The position numbers were made by a program, and so were the translations under genes. A stretch of DNA of 64,000 nucleotides from Aulostomus chinensis (Eukaryota > Chordata > Actinopteri > Syngnathiformes > Aulostomidae): the NCBI GenBank assembly GCA_037954235.1, contig JBBMOA010000021.1, positions 730,001 through 794,000 of the forward strand, in the 5' to 3' direction. The notes below the pieces were generated by a model. That model was not told the DNA's origin. It did not search any database and saw nothing but the letters and a program-made list of their open reading frames with translations. Position 1 is the stretch's first letter. Each line of letters opens with the position of its first letter. Shown piece by piece: positions 1-13,138 of the stretch.

Positions 1-1670
1 CACTGCCATCGTGAACCAGAGGAATCTTCAACGCAAAGTTGTGACATACATCCTAGCTTCTATGAGGGATAAATCATGTCTTCATTCTCTTTCTCTTCCC
101 AGTTGTACCCGGACAATGACCATCCACACTGAAGGGGGCGTGACCTCATGAGGAAGCAAGTCAGTGCAACAAATCACGAGGAAAACGGGGCAGCAGATGT
201 CATCTGTAGCATCTATTAGCTAATGTTAGCTCTAAGGCTACAATGTTTACCGTTGGTAAGCAACAGCTGCTAAGGACCGCCTTCTTGCTGGGAGGAGGAG
301 TGATGGCATCTCCTGGAATGTTCCAGGACGGTCGATGTTGCCCTGTGGCCTTCGTCAGGAGCTCCAGGTTCTGTGGAGGCCTGAGAACTTCGTGACAAAT
401 CACGTTTATTTTGGTTTCTCTTCTTCGCTCTCAGTTTGTCTTTGAATTAAACATTATTAACTCTCAACACGCTTCACTGACTTCCGCCACAATGCAATAT
501 TTTCTGCATTCATAATTAATAACTTCTCTGCCTTGTTGTGCAGTCGCCTGTTTTTCTGCCAGTAAGCATCTTTGAAAGCAGGAAGACATTTCATAGATTT
601 TCTCACTCATTCATCTCAGCTGAAGCCGACGGAGTGTCTGCCCAGCAACACGCCTTCAGCTTCAGCTGAGATGCTGGCCGGAACTTCAGTTCAACTTCCT
701 GATCTGTTCTCAGCTGAAGTTACTGGAGGGACCTTGAGCGCGGCGCTCAGAGCAGGACGGGCGCATCAAGGTCGTCAGCGCGGTGGAGTTGACCTTTCAA
801 GTGTAAGTGAATAAATGAGAATTAAAGTTCACACATTCCGAAACGACCCAGCAGCAACAGCCCACGTGGGTATGTCATCGGTATGTCACTGTCCGTCCAG
901 GACGAAGGAACTAAGATTAACTTCTCTGCACCGTTGGTGTTTGTATTTCAGTGCCACGACTGTGGTAAAGAAACATTCTTGTGCGTTTGTTAGCTCAAAA
1001 ACTTGAGGCTTAACATTTCAGCCTGATGAGGTCATCATATATACGTCTAAATAAACGTTCCTCGCATTCAGCGTCTCTCCAAACGAGTTGTCAGAACGCC
1101 TCTGACGCCGTCGTCGCTCGCTGAACCTCTGCATTCCAGAGCTGATGGAGCTGTGTTTGCCGCGACATTTCCACACTACCAGGAGGAGGCATACTGAGCA
1201 TGCTCAGTGGGTAGCGAGGTGGCTACTTCCTGATAGCCGTCTGCTAACATGGATCAATTCTCTCATGGTGCCTCTTATCCACATCAACAAGCTCAGTGTC
1301 TCACACATCCACGTCAGAACAACCAAACTAACCTTTCAGTATTCACGGTGATCTGGACTCTGGACACTGAGACAGCCAGCCCACAGCGCCCTCCGCTGGT
1401 CATCAGACACTTTGCCATGATATTTTGCACTATGTGGTCTCCTCCGTGTCCCACCCTCCTCCCTCCTGGTGCTGGTCCTGGTCTCACCATCATGGTGTGA
1501 GAACACTGGTGCGGACGTGTTTGCTGGTGAACAAGTTAGCCAAGAGAAGCTCGTTGGACTCCTGATCGCCACCTCCTCACCTGTCAACATATTTACAACC
1601 TTGGGTTCTTGGTTGGGATTGTTGTTGGAACTCTTGATTATTGAATTTCAGAACATTTAAGCCTCCTGAA

Positions 1671-1740
<70 letters not shown>

Positions 1741-2340
1741 GGTAGCTGAAAGTCTGGATTAATCTGTCACTCTGACAGCTGCTGTGTTTCAGCTTGTCGT
1801 CCTCAACAAGTCCAGACATTCATTTTTTTCTCATTCACACTCTTATCTTTGTTATCATCAGTCCAAGAAATACCTGGACCAATGAGCAAAGAGAGCAGGG
1901 CATGACATCCCTGCAGGCGGCGTGCGACTGTTTCTGTAGAGGATTCATTACAGATGTTCTGCTGCCGTCGGTAAAAAAATGTTGAAGAGTGAACTGATGA
2001 AAGTTCATTTATCACCATGATTAAAAAATAGAGGAATAAAATTTAGCATCTCTCAGAACACATGGCCAGACCAGACCAGCTGACGGTACCCTCACCACCA
2101 GGACATAGCGGCGTCGGCAGGGCCGTTGTGATACGAACGTTCTCACCAGACAAATCAAGTCAAGTCAGTTTTATTTGTGTCACCAAATCCCAACCAAAGT
2201 CCTGTCCTGACTCTGTCCAAGTAGAGCAGGTCCAGCACCTCCCTCCTACAATGAACCTCCACCCAACAATTCTCCATCAGCAGCACATCCTGCAACAGCA
2301 GCCACCAGAACCTTCCTTTACCAGCAGGAAGGTGGAGCAG
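1..2340. other. Gene-poor left flank
   Basis: I see no exon with a recognisable protein signature here on either strand. The open frames are short and unlike any family I know. The only clear structure is a (CA)n microsatellite at about 1682-1738. This is probably intergenic sequence upstream of tmeff1, but a non-coding transcript cannot be excluded by eye. Confidence 0.6.
1682..1738. repeat. (CA)n microsatellite
   Basis: An uninterrupted CA dinucleotide run of nearly 60 bp, preceded by a short CT-rich stretch. Confidence 0.97.
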
Positions 2341-2349
2341 ATCCAGGAT

Positions 2350-4150
2350 CAGTGGGGACGGAGAGAGAGCAGGAGAGCAGGACAGAGACAGAGACAGAGA
2401 ATGGAGGAAGACAGAGAGACAGAAGGAAAGAGAGGGACAGAGATAAAGAGAGAGAGAAAGGAAACGAGACTGATGGACAGAGACAAAGACAGAGAATGGA
2501 GGAAGACAGGGAGACAGAAGGAGAGAGAGGGACAGAGATAAAGAGAGAGAGAAAGGAGGAGAGACTGATGGACAGAGACAAAGACAGAGAATGGAGGAAG
2601 ACAGAGACAGAAGGAAAGAGAGGGACAGAGATAAAGAGAGAGAGAAAGGAAGAGAGACTGATGGACAGAGACAAAGACAGAGAATGGAGGAGGACAGGGA
2701 GACAGAAGGAGAGAGAGGGACAGAGGTAAAGAGAGAGAGAAAGGAGGAGAGACTGATGGACAGAGACAAAGACAAAGAATGGAGGAAGACAGAGAGACAG
2801 AAGGAGAGAGAGGGACAGAGATAAAGAGAGAGAGAAAGGAGGAGGGACTAATGGACAGAGACAAAGACAGAGAATGGAGGAGGACAGGGAGACAGAAGGA
2901 GAGAGAGGGACAGAGGTAAAGAGAGAGAGAAAGGAGGAGAGACTGATGGACAGAGACAAAGACAAAGAATAGAGGAAGACAGAGAGACAGAAGGAAAGAG
3001 AGGGACAGAGATAAAGAGAGAGAGAAAGGAGGATAGACTGATGGACAGAGACAAAGACAGAATGGAGGAGGACAGAGAGACAGAAGGAGAGAGAGGGACA
3101 GAGATAAAGAGAGAGAGAAAGGAGGAGAGACTGATGGACAGAGACAAAGACAGAGAATGGAGGAAGACAGAGAGACAGAAGGAAAGAGAGGGACAGAGAT
3201 GAAGAGGGAGAGAAAGGAGGAGAGACTGATGGACAGAGACAAAGACAAAGAATGGAGGAAGACAGAGAGACAGAAGGAAAGAGAGGGACAGAGATAAAGA
3301 GAGAGAGAAAGGAGGAGGGACTGATGGACAGAGACAAAGACAGAGAATGGAGGAAGACAGAGAGACAGAAGGAAAGAGAGGGACAGAGATGAAGAGGGAA
3401 AGAAAGGAGGAGAGACTAATGGACAGAGACAAAGACAGAGAATGGAGGAGGACAGACAGACAGAAGGAAAGAGAGAGGGACAGAGAGAGAGAGAGAGAGA
3501 GAAAGGAGGAGAGACTGATGGACAGAGACAAAGACAGAGAATGGAGGAAGACAGAGACAGAAGGAGAGAGAGGGACAGAGATAAAGAGAGAGAGAAAGGA
3601 GGAGAGACTGATGGACAGAGACAAAGACAGAGAATGGATGAAGACAGAGACAGAGATAAAGAGAGAGAGAAAGGAGGAGAGACTGATGGACAGAGACAAA
3701 GACAGAGAATGGAGGAAGACAGAGACAGAGATAAAGAGAGAGAGAAAGGAGGAGAGACTGATGGACAGAGACAAAGACGGAGAATGGAGGAAGACAGAGA
3801 CAGAAGGAGAGAGAGGGACAGAGATAAAGAGAGAGAGACAGGAGGAGAGACTGATGGACAGAGACAAAGACAGAGAATGAGGAAGACAGAGAGACAGAAG
3901 GAGAGAGAGGGACAGAGATAAAGAGAGAGAGAAAGGAGGAGAGACTGATGGACAGAGACAAAGACAGAGAATGGAGGAAGACAGAGACAGAAGGAGAGAG
4001 AGGGACAGAGATAAAGAGAGAGAGAAAGGCGGAGAGACTGATGGACAGAGACAAAGATCGAGAATGGAGGAAGACAGAGAGACAGAAGGAAAGAGAGGGA
4101 CAGAGATAAAGAGAGAGAGAGAAAGGAGGAGAGACTGATGGACAGACGGG
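2350..4150. repeat. Purine-rich minisatellite, ~94-bp unit, about 19 copies
   Basis: A tandem array whose + strand is dominated by G and A. The phrase GACTGATGGACAGAGACAAA recurs about every 94 bp (for example near 2467, 2560, 2749, 2937, 3128 and 3506), with some shortened units of about 75 bp between 3600 and 3780. Units differ by single-base changes and by small GA-repeat expansions. Because there are almost no stop codons, several frames stay open for hundreds of codons on both strands, giving Arg/Glu/Asp-rich or Ser/Leu-rich translations. These are low-complexity artefacts and not genes. Confidence 0.95.
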
Positions 4151-4189
4151 GACGTGAGCAGGTGGAGCTGCGGGTGACAGGGAGCCATG

Positions 4190-4800
4190 CAGAGAAGCAG
4201 TCCAGGAGAGACCTGGTCTCTGCTACCAGTTCTAGTCAGGGGGGCAGCAGCGTTCTGGACCAGCTGGAGAGTCTTTAGGGACTTATTAGTCCAGCCTGGT
4301 AGGAGGGAGGTGCAGTGATCCAGCCTGGAAGTGACAAAAGCAGGGACTAGTTTTTCTGCATCTTCTTGAGCCAGGATGTGTCTGATCTTAGCGATGTTAC
4401 GTAGATGGAAGAAGGCGTCCTGGAGGTTTGTTGAATGTGGGAGTTGAAGGGTCCTGGTCTAAGAGAACTGCTAGGTTCCTACGGTGGTGCAGGGGGCCAG
4501 GGTGGTGCCACCCAGGGTACCTGTCTCATCAGATCAGGTGGTCCTCAGGTGTTTGGGCCCAGCACAAGAACTTCAGTTTATCAGAGTTTAATAAAGGAAA
4601 TGATGGTCCTCCATGTTTCCTGTCCTTCAGACAGGCCTCCAGTTCAGTCAGCTGGTTTGTTCCATGTGGATCATTGATGAGTTCAGCTGTGTGTCGTCTG
4701 CATAGCAGAGAACATTAATGGAGTGTTTCCTGATCATGTGACCTAGAGGAAGCAGGTCCAGGGTGAAGAGGACTGGTCCAGAATGGAATAATTCAGAATG
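4190..4800 (-). mobile_element. L2/CR1-type LINE reverse transcriptase remnant
   Basis: On the - strand, reading from about 4790 down to 4190, the translation contains the reverse-transcriptase catalytic motif in the form CYADDTQL. It is preceded by LGHMIRKHSI and followed by LLNSDKLKFL and degraded RLDYCNSLL-like and LQLVQNAAAR-like segments, the order found in fish L2 elements. Stops and frameshifts break it, so it is a dead fragment. Its 3' end abuts the purine-rich minisatellite. Confidence 0.7.
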
Positions 4801-6249
4801 TCTCTTCTTGTGAACAGGAACTCATTTGATGCACCAACAAACCAAAGATGTTCGTAAGTCTTGTACTCAGTGTTGTTAATGAAGTACCTTCAGGTGAAGA
4901 CCCTATCATGTTTGCTGGTCAGATCAACACATTAGCAGCACTAAAAACACCCACTAACCAGTGTCCCAGCGCCCCCCCCCCCCCCCCAACACCCATGAGG
5001 CAGCTGGGCCAGACGGCCCGGAGCCAGTTTTCATATACACACCAATTCACCTTACACACCTTTCTTTATTTAACGTTAGCCAGCCGGTAACATGGTTACG
5101 GTGGGGCAGTGTAGGGGACTCATAGTTGTCATGGTAACGCCAGCGCAGGGAAACAGTCTTGTCTTCTCTATATTCAGTGAGCACCAATCTGACATCTTCC
5201 CACAAAGCTAGTGGCAAGCTAACATGAAGCTGATGCAGCTGAGCTAGCGTTTGCTAACATTACCATCAGGTGCGCGAGCAGGTCAGCTTTTCTTGCTGCA
5301 GTGTCTCTGAGGCCACGCCCACCTGATGACACATAAGGACATGATGGGAGAGAACAAGAACTGGTTCCTAGTCACGTGCAGGATTCCAGTGTGACCAGAG
5401 CCTGAGTCTCTGCTACCAACGTCATCAGACACAGGAAGTTCATGACTCTGAGATCAAAGCTTTCTGAGGGTTCCAGCTTGTGCCACGAGTTCATAGCCAG
5501 AACCATCAACAATACGCCTGCCTGGTGTGTGTTTGCTGCTTAACGAGCTCCCTGTGTTTGCAGGTGGAATCAAGTTAATTGACCGAGAGCTTTGAGTGGA
5601 GAACGATGGGGGCTCCCAGGTGACCCACAAAGTAAATCACTAAGTAATCAAATCTTTATGAACACCTGGAGGAGCTTTTAGTGAAAGAACCTCGGTTCTG
5701 CTGAGGGAGCAAGAATGTGAATCGACAATAAAACACCACCATCATCAATTTCTCATGAGGTCATGTTTACCTGATGCACTTATTCCAATAATCATATTTT
5801 ATTGATCATAATAAGCAGGTTACTGGTTTGGAAAAGATTCCAAAATCCCTGCAAATGAAACTTTTACGTGCGGTAGTTGGAGGAGAGATGAAGAGGAGGA
5901 GGAGGAGGAAACAAGCAGGGGAGTCGACTAATTAGCCCTGACGGCTTAAACATTCCTTCAGATTTGGCGGGGATTAAACATGTGGGGTTGATACTCAAAC
6001 ATCCCCAGGCCAAACGCCAACCACACGCCGCTCGTGTGAATCGGACTGACTCGTGTTCCCGGCCTTGTGTTTCTGAACGTTTCACACACTCAGACCTCAG
6101 ATTGATGACCCAGATTGAACCGTCAGACAGCAGAAGCTGATCGCGACCGATGCTTCATGATGCGTCGAGGTGACGACGAGTCAGTCAACGATGTTTGTGT
6201 TCATGTGAGAGAGGAAACAACTGCCTGCAGACAGAAGGTTAGCTGCAGT

Positions 6250-6322
6250 GGCCAACATGCTAATCAACATGCTAATGTACATGCTAATCAACATGCTAAT
6301 GTACATGCTAATCAACATGCTG
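6250..6322. repeat. Short tandem repeat of CAACATGCTAAT-like units
   Basis: Alternating CAACATGCTAAT and GTACATGCTAAT units repeat about six times. Each carries the octamer-like word ATGCTAAT. Confidence 0.85.
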
Positions 6323-6844
6323 ACGAGGCTCAGAGATCAAAATACTTTCACTGAAAACAGAATTTTATGTCACAGTAGTTAGCATCTGTAGCCTGACGTT
6401 AACATGACAGGTTACATACCTCAGAATCAAACCATCTGTCGCCATAGCAACTGTTTGAAAAGGCCAGCTGTTCGGTGGTGTTGATTCTATAGTAGCATCC
6501 ATGCTAGATTTTATCAAACCTAAGCCGCGCCCCCATCTCCCAAAGGACCCCTGATTGGTTGGAACCACTGGCGAATCAAACAACTGGAAGCTCAACAGGG
6601 TGGATTCTCAGGAGATCAGGTGACATCACCAGCTTCCTGACAGCATTCAGAAACTGGCACAGGAGTCGAGGGTTCAAGGTTCAGGGTTCTTCACAGACAC
6701 GGAGTCGTGAAGTCGCTACGTCATCACTGATGTTCACGGATCACTTTATGGTCTTGAAACTCTGACAGCAGCAGTTGACATCAAGTCAGTTTGTGATCAA
6801 TCAGAGGTCGGAAAAATGATAAATATGTTGGAACACAACGATCA

Positions 6845-7185
6845 GCTGACACTCAGGCCAACACACCGTGGGGGGGTGGAGCCTATCCCAGCAGCCTTCC
6901 CCCTGGACAGGTCACCAGTCCATGGCAGGGCCAACACATAGAGACAGACAACCATTGGCTCTCCCAGCCACGCCTACGGTCAATTTAGAGTCTGGATTAA
7001 CCTGGTCCCTCTTGATGTCTTTGGACTGTGGAGGAAGCTGGAGTACCAGAGAGAACCCAGCAGGAACAGGGAGAACATGGAGACTCACCCAGAAAGACCC
7101 CGTGCTGCAGCCGGGGCTCCACCCACAACCTTCTTGATGGGGGGCCACCGGGAGGACCACTGCTCCACCGGGCCTCCCTCTCGTT
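6845..7185 (-). mobile_element. SINE-like interspersed repeat (minus orientation)
   Basis: This is the reverse complement of the SINE-like copy at 14170-14701. Shared blocks include the 'dollar-off' phrases around CCATGGCAGGGCCAACACAT and GAGAACCCAGCAGGAACAGG. Such copies, which begin GGCGGCACGGTGG and end in a (GGAT)n-type tail, are very common in teleost genomes. This copy has only one head unit, whereas the 14.2 kb copy has five. Confidence 0.85.
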
Positions 7186-8029
7186 GCTCTCTTCTCTTTT
7201 CTTCTAATGGTCCCTTATCTGATTTTCCTTGAAGGCAAACACTTATTTTCTTATTTTTCTCCATTAAATGTGTAAATCCTTTTTCTCTCGTCGATGCCGT
7301 TGGCCAACATCACGACTCATCTCGGTGGATTAAATCATTGATCTCAGATGAAGGTTGATTCATCCTGTCAGTCACACAGAACCCTTTCATTTGTGTTCAG
7401 GGTGACTTCGTCAGGTTTTGGACCTTCAGGTCATGTGATGCTTCTCATTAAACCAAAGAAGTGAAGTCCAGGTTTTTCTTGCAGTTTTATTGTCTAATTT
7501 TGTTGTTGCCAAAACGTTGATGAACATTATATATTTACTTAAATCCTCAATGAACTTTGACCTTTTAATATTATCTCATAGAGAGCAGACGTTTTGCCTT
7601 CACTTTCTGCTAATGAGTGACATCTTTGTAACTGTGTTTTGAAACCATTTCTTTTTCGTGTTTATTGCTCATAAATCAAGTCTTCCTGTACTGAAGCATA
7701 TTTGACTTGATGCTATGTTCTTAAAGCAAATTTAACACAAGACTTATCAGTTGGTCAAAACCTCCTATAGAACGTTTTACTCTCCCAGTAAAACGTAACA
7801 TCGTCAACAATCATTACATTTCAAATTAGCCACCAAAAATGTAAATAAACCATAAAAAGACATTTATAATTCTGCTAAATTCAAAAGGAGAGAGAGCTCC
7901 TGGTGGTGCGACGCAGAGGTCATGTGATCAGAGGGATTTATGAGACATCATGGGATCCAGCTGACTGACGTCATCCACTGTAGATGATGAGTTTGTTCAA
8001 ATTTACACCTGAAATACGCGCGAGGCGAC

Positions 8030-8568
8030 GTGCTGACGTAGTCGAAAGTCTTTCCGTGGGAGGGGTCTCCTGCAGGTCACGTGATCCGGGCCTTTGTTGA
8101 CGCGACTCCAGAGGACAAAAAAAGTCGCGATCCGATCAAACCTCCTCCGCGCCTCCTCGCCGGCTCACACTCGCTCTGCTCGGGCTGCCGCTGCTGCTGC
8201 GAGCCGTCTCCAGAACCTTTGTCCGGTCCGAAGGTGTGAGAGCGAGGCAGCGGGGCAGCGGGGCCGCGGGCCGGGGATGGAGGCTGCTGCGTCCGGGCTG
8301 TGAGCAGGCTGGCGGCGGAGGTGTGGGGGTCGGTGTGAGCGGAGCCCCAGGCCCTGCGCGGCTTTGTTATCCGCGGCCAAGCTTCCCCTCTCACTGACCG
8401 TCCGGGCGACCCGATCCGGGCCTGTAGCTTCAGACCGAGACCCGGAGGAGGTCCGGAGGAGAGCGGGACCCGAGGCTCCTGGTGTTTTGTGCGCTGGTTT
8501 GCTGGACGGCGACTTCAGTGGACGTCTCTGATTCATCCCCCACACCCCCCCCCCACCCCCAAACCGCC
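8030..8568 (+). promoter_or_regulatory. tmeff1: CpG-rich promoter and 5'UTR of tmeff1
   Basis: Base composition shifts sharply to GC and CpG from about 8030, with many CG dinucleotides around 8085-8460, and this continues to the tmeff1 start codon. No TATA box is obvious, which fits a CpG-island promoter. A C-rich run (about 8539-8560) directly precedes the start codon. The transcription start cannot be placed from sequence alone. Confidence 0.6.
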
Positions 8569-8686
8569 ATGGCTCCGGTGTACCGGCTGTCCTGGGTCTG
8601 CTGCCTCCTGCCTTTGCTTCTTCTCCCCGCTGCGCGGAGCTCCTTCCCCCGGGACTGCGGCCCCGGGAAGGCCGCCGACTGTCCAG
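8569..8686 (+). CDS. tmeff1: tmeff1 exon 1: signal peptide
   Basis: Encodes MAPVYRLSWVCCLLPLLLL and about 20 further residues, with likely signal-peptidase cleavage after the AARS region. It ends CCA|G before a consensus GTGAGT donor. Intron 1 (8687-12409) is the longest in the gene and carries the 25-bp minisatellite. Confidence 0.9.
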
Positions 8687-11600
8687 GTGAGTACACCTGA
8701 GGCTGCTCCATGACGTCGATTCATCCCCGCATCGGAGGTCAGAGGTCATTATTGACAATTGATTGATGCAGCTGTTGTTTCTGTTGTCATGACGACTGGA
8801 GCAGATTGAGGTTTTGATGGAGACTGGGTTTGATAGTGGTGTTGTTGTCATGACAACAGAGATGGTGTTCTGAGATGATGAAGAGGAGCAGAGGTGTGAG
8901 TGGCTGTGTGTGTGTGTGTGTGTTGGGGATTTATTTTTGGTAAATTACAGGGTGCACAAACAGGGCGAGGCTAAATGTGTGTGTGTGTGTGAGAGAGACT
9001 GTCATGTACGTTTCCGTGGAAACATCAAACTGGGACGTCATTAGCCCAGAAACTCAAAGTGGCGGTAAAGAACTGGTCCAGAATCTCAGAAAGGCTGAAC
9101 ATCCTCGCTGCGGCCATCAAGACCTGAACATTGCGTCCTTTGAATGATCTGTTCAGCCACATCAGCAAGAAGTAGGGAGCAGAGCATTTGTCCGCAGCTG
9201 GAACGTTCATCAGGTACTAAACAGAACCCTGACACCGGGACCACTCACCTGACACCGGGACCACTCACCTGACATCGGGACCAATCACCCGACACCTGAC
9301 ACTGGGACCAATCACCCGACACCTGACACTGGGACCAGTCACCAATTGTCATTTTATTCAAATTCGTTTGTTTCATCTTGGATTTTACTTTTGTGATATA
9401 AATCAAGTAACGTTGACAAAAAAAATTGCAAACATCTGACAAAAACAACAGAGGAGTCATGTGACGATGGCGTGTTGTGAGGTCACGAGTCGACCTGTCG
9501 GCGGGATCACAACGACTCCATTAAATTGAAAAAAAACGATCCAAACATGTGAAACAGAAACGTGAACATTTGCTGCTTTGTTCCTCTGAACCTTGCAGAC
9601 ACCGATGTCAGCATCTGAAACACTATTAGTCAACCGTTGGTACGCCATCACTGGTCAACCGTTGGTACGCCATCACTGGTCAACCGTTGGTAGGCCATCA
9701 CTGGTCAACCGTTGGTAGGCCATCACTGGTCAACCGTTGGTACGCCATCACTGGTCAACCGTTGGTAGGCCATCACTGGTCGACCGTTGGTACGCCATCA
9801 CTGGTCGACCGTTGGTACGCCATCACTGGTCAACCGTTGGTACGCCATCACTGGTCAACCGTTGGTACGCCATCACTGGTCGACCGTTGGTAGGCCATCA
9901 CTGGTCGACCGTTGGTACGTCATCACTGGTCGACCGTTGGTACGCCATCACTGGTCGACCGTTGGTAGGCCATCACTGGTCAGCCGTTGGTACGCCATCA
10001 CTGGTCGACCGTTGGTAGGCCATCACTGGTCGACCGTTGGTACGTCATCACTGGTCGACCGTTGGTACGTCATCACTGGTCGACCGTTGGTACGCCATCA
10101 CTGGTCGACCGTTGGTACGCCATCACTGGTCGACCGTTGGTAGGCCATCACTGGTCGACCGTTGGTACGTCATCACTGGTCGACCGTTGGTACGTCATCA
10201 CTGGTCGACCGTTGGTACGTCATCACTGGTCGACCGTTGGTAGGCCATCACTGGTCGACCGTTGGTAGGCCATCACTGGTCAACCGTTGGTAGGCCATCA
10301 CTGGTCAACCGTTGGTACGCCATCACTGGTCAACCGTTGGTAGGCCATCACTGGTCAGCCGTTGGTACGCCATCACTGGTCAACCGTTGGTACGCCATCA
10401 CTGGTCAACCGTTGGTAGGCCATCACTGGTCAACCGTTGGTAGGCCATCACTGGTCAACCGTTGGTACGCCATCACTGGTCAACCGTTTGTACGCCATCA
10501 CTGGTCAACCGTTGGTAGGCCATCACTGGTCAGCCGTTGGTACGTCATCACTGGTCAGCCGTTGGTACGCCATCACTGGTCAACCGTTTGTACGCCATCA
10601 CTGGTCAACCGTTGGTAGGCCATCACTGGTCAACCGTTGGTACGCCATCACTGGTCAACCGTTTGTACGCCATCACTGGTCAACCGTTGGTACGTCATCA
10701 CTGGTCAGCCGTTGGTACGTCATCACTGGTCAGCCGTTGGTAGGCCATCACTGGTCAACCGTTGGTACGCCATCACTGGTCAGCCGTTGGTACGTCATCA
10801 CTGGTCGACCGTTGGTAGGCCATCACTGGTCAGCCGTTGGTACGCCATCACTGGTCGACCGTTGGTAGGCCATCACTGGTCAGCCGTTGGTACGCCATCA
10901 CTGGTCAACCGTTGGTAGGCCATCACTGGTCAACCGTTGGTAGGCCATCACTGGTCAACCGTTGGTACGCCATCACTGGTCAACCGTTTGTACGCCATCA
11001 CTGGTCAACCGTTGGTTGGCCATCACTGGTCAGCCGTTGGTACGTCATCACTGGTCAGCCGTTGGTACGTCATCACTGGTCAACCGTTGGTAGGCCATCA
11101 CTGGTCAACCGTTGGTAGGCCATCACTGGTCGACCATTTGTAGGCCATCACTGGTCGACCAGCTGATGCGCCATCACTGGTCAACCAGCTGATACGCCAT
11201 CATTGGTCAACCATTGGTACGCCATCATTGACACGCCATCATTGGGACACCATCATTGACACGCCATCATTGATACGCCATCACTGACACGCCATCATTG
11301 ACACGCCATCATTGATTCGCCATCATTGATCATAAATAAAAGTACTAAATCTGGTAGTACAGGCGAGACTGCAGGAGAGCTGCTTCTGTGACCACAGTTA
11401 GAAAATCCATTATTTTATTGGCAATTACAGAAAAAATAGCAAAATAATAATAACAAAGATTAGCCTAGCATAGCATTAAAATCAGCTGTTTTAGAATAAA
11501 ACTACTTTAGAATAACCACAAGCTAGCTTAGCATCAGCAGCACAGGAGCATAAACTGCAGCAAACCAAACCAACAAGCGCTGCTGTGGTGAGCAACATAG

Positions 11601-11935
11601 GAGCAGAAAACCGAGTGGAACTATTTCCTGTCAGCGTATCCCTCCACCAGTGTGAGAACGAATGTTCGTTTCACTTGTCATCTTCATCAGCGTTGGTTTC
11701 TAACCTGCTAATAACTTCAGTGTCTCTGATGCTGAGATGCCGCCTCGCCACAGCCCACTGGCTCAAAAGTGTGTCTAAGTTTGGAAGTGGTGACCTGGAT
11801 TAGCAAGGCGCCTCCTCGCCCTCGGGGCGTTCAGCTGCTGCCTGGTTGCTGGCTCTTGTAGTTCTCCAGCTGTCACATCGGATCTGAGGACTGGAACTCG
11901 TAAACTTCCTGCTCAGAAACATAGGCGTCTCGTGT

Positions 11936-11966
<31 letters not shown>

Positions 11967-12113
11967 CATCCAGGTATTTCCTAATCACAGGGACAACAAG
12001 GTCACGACCCCTGTAATTAACAGCACTCACACGCAAGTCTGTGAGGCTACTGGCCAATCAGCTGCTGTCAGAAATGATTCCTTAGAATAATGGTCGCTAG
12101 CCCCTGGTTGTTT

Positions 12114-12183
<70 letters not shown>

Positions 12184-12530
12184 AGTGAGACTGATGAAGA
12201 CGATGCTGTGATGTAAGTCAACGATCCTGATCTTCATCAGCTTTTTTCATTTTTTTGGACATTTGTCATAAAACAACTCATACCTATGAAGGAACGCTGC
12301 CATGATAACATCAGCTGGTTGCCCTGGAAACAAACTGTGTCATCATGTCCAGATAGTCTGATCGAGAAAGACATGATCAATCAATTGATAATCTTTTCTC
12401 TAATTGCAGATCTGTCAGAGAAGAAGAGCGACCTGCGTGTGTGCGACGCCGGCACGTGCCGCTTTGGAGGAACCTGCCGTGAGAATGGCGCCGACATCAA
12501 GTGCGTCTGTCAGTTTCATGTGAGTCTTAT

Positions 12531-12564
<34 letters not shown>

Positions 12565-13083
12565 CCCTCAACAGTTATGACAAGCAGCATCGGATGCCGA
12601 GGCCCCGCCCACACCTTAATTATCAAAGTGCCAGTTCAGTTGTTTTGATGTGGGCTTGTGTAAGACGCTGATGCCCCGCTGGTGTCTCACCTGCCGTGGA
12701 TGATGTCATCTGGTCTCTGTCAGAACCAGAGTGATGCAGCAGGAAGCAGAGGAGCTGCTGGTGCAGGTGCCAGCTCCAACACGTCCACCATCTCCAGTAA
12801 ACATGTTGCTTCACTGGAACGGGTTGTTCCTGCGCAGCCGCATGTGGCACCGTCACAGGATGTGAGCGGCTGCTTACAAGTTTTGAATTAGGCAACATTT
12901 TGTCCAACTGAGGTTGGTAAGTCTGCGTGTGTGTGTGTGCGTGTGTTTCAGTGTCACAAGAAGTACGTCCCTGTTTGTGGGTCCAATGGCGACACATACC
13001 AGAACGAGTGTTTCCTCCGGCGAGCTGCCTGCAAGAAACAACGAGCCATCAGCATCGTCTCAGAGGGAACCTGCCACCATGGT

Positions 13084-13138
<55 letters not shown>

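Larger units (their letters stand above)
4800..8030. other. Intergenic region upstream of tmeff1
   Basis: No coding exon was recognised. It contains a poly-C run near 4973-4987, a short 12-bp tandem repeat near 6250-6322, an inverted SINE-like copy at about 6845-7185, and otherwise AT-rich unique-looking sequence up to the GC-rich tmeff1 promoter. Confidence 0.6.

Noticed and set aside
2062..4188. Long Arg/Glu/Asp-rich or Ser/Leu-rich open frames on both strands, up to 446 codons
   Set aside because: They are translations of a 94-bp tandem repeat, open in several frames at once, with no domain, splice logic or non-repeat sequence.
8165..8851. 228-codon - strand frame over the tmeff1 promoter and exon 1
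   Set aside because: GC-rich shadow frame opposite a well-supported signal-peptide exon; no recognisable domain.
9687..11143. Overlapping His-Trp-Ser repeat proteins
   Set aside because: The 25-bp unit shifts frame each copy, so all three frames are open; this is a repeat artefact inside a tmeff1 intron.
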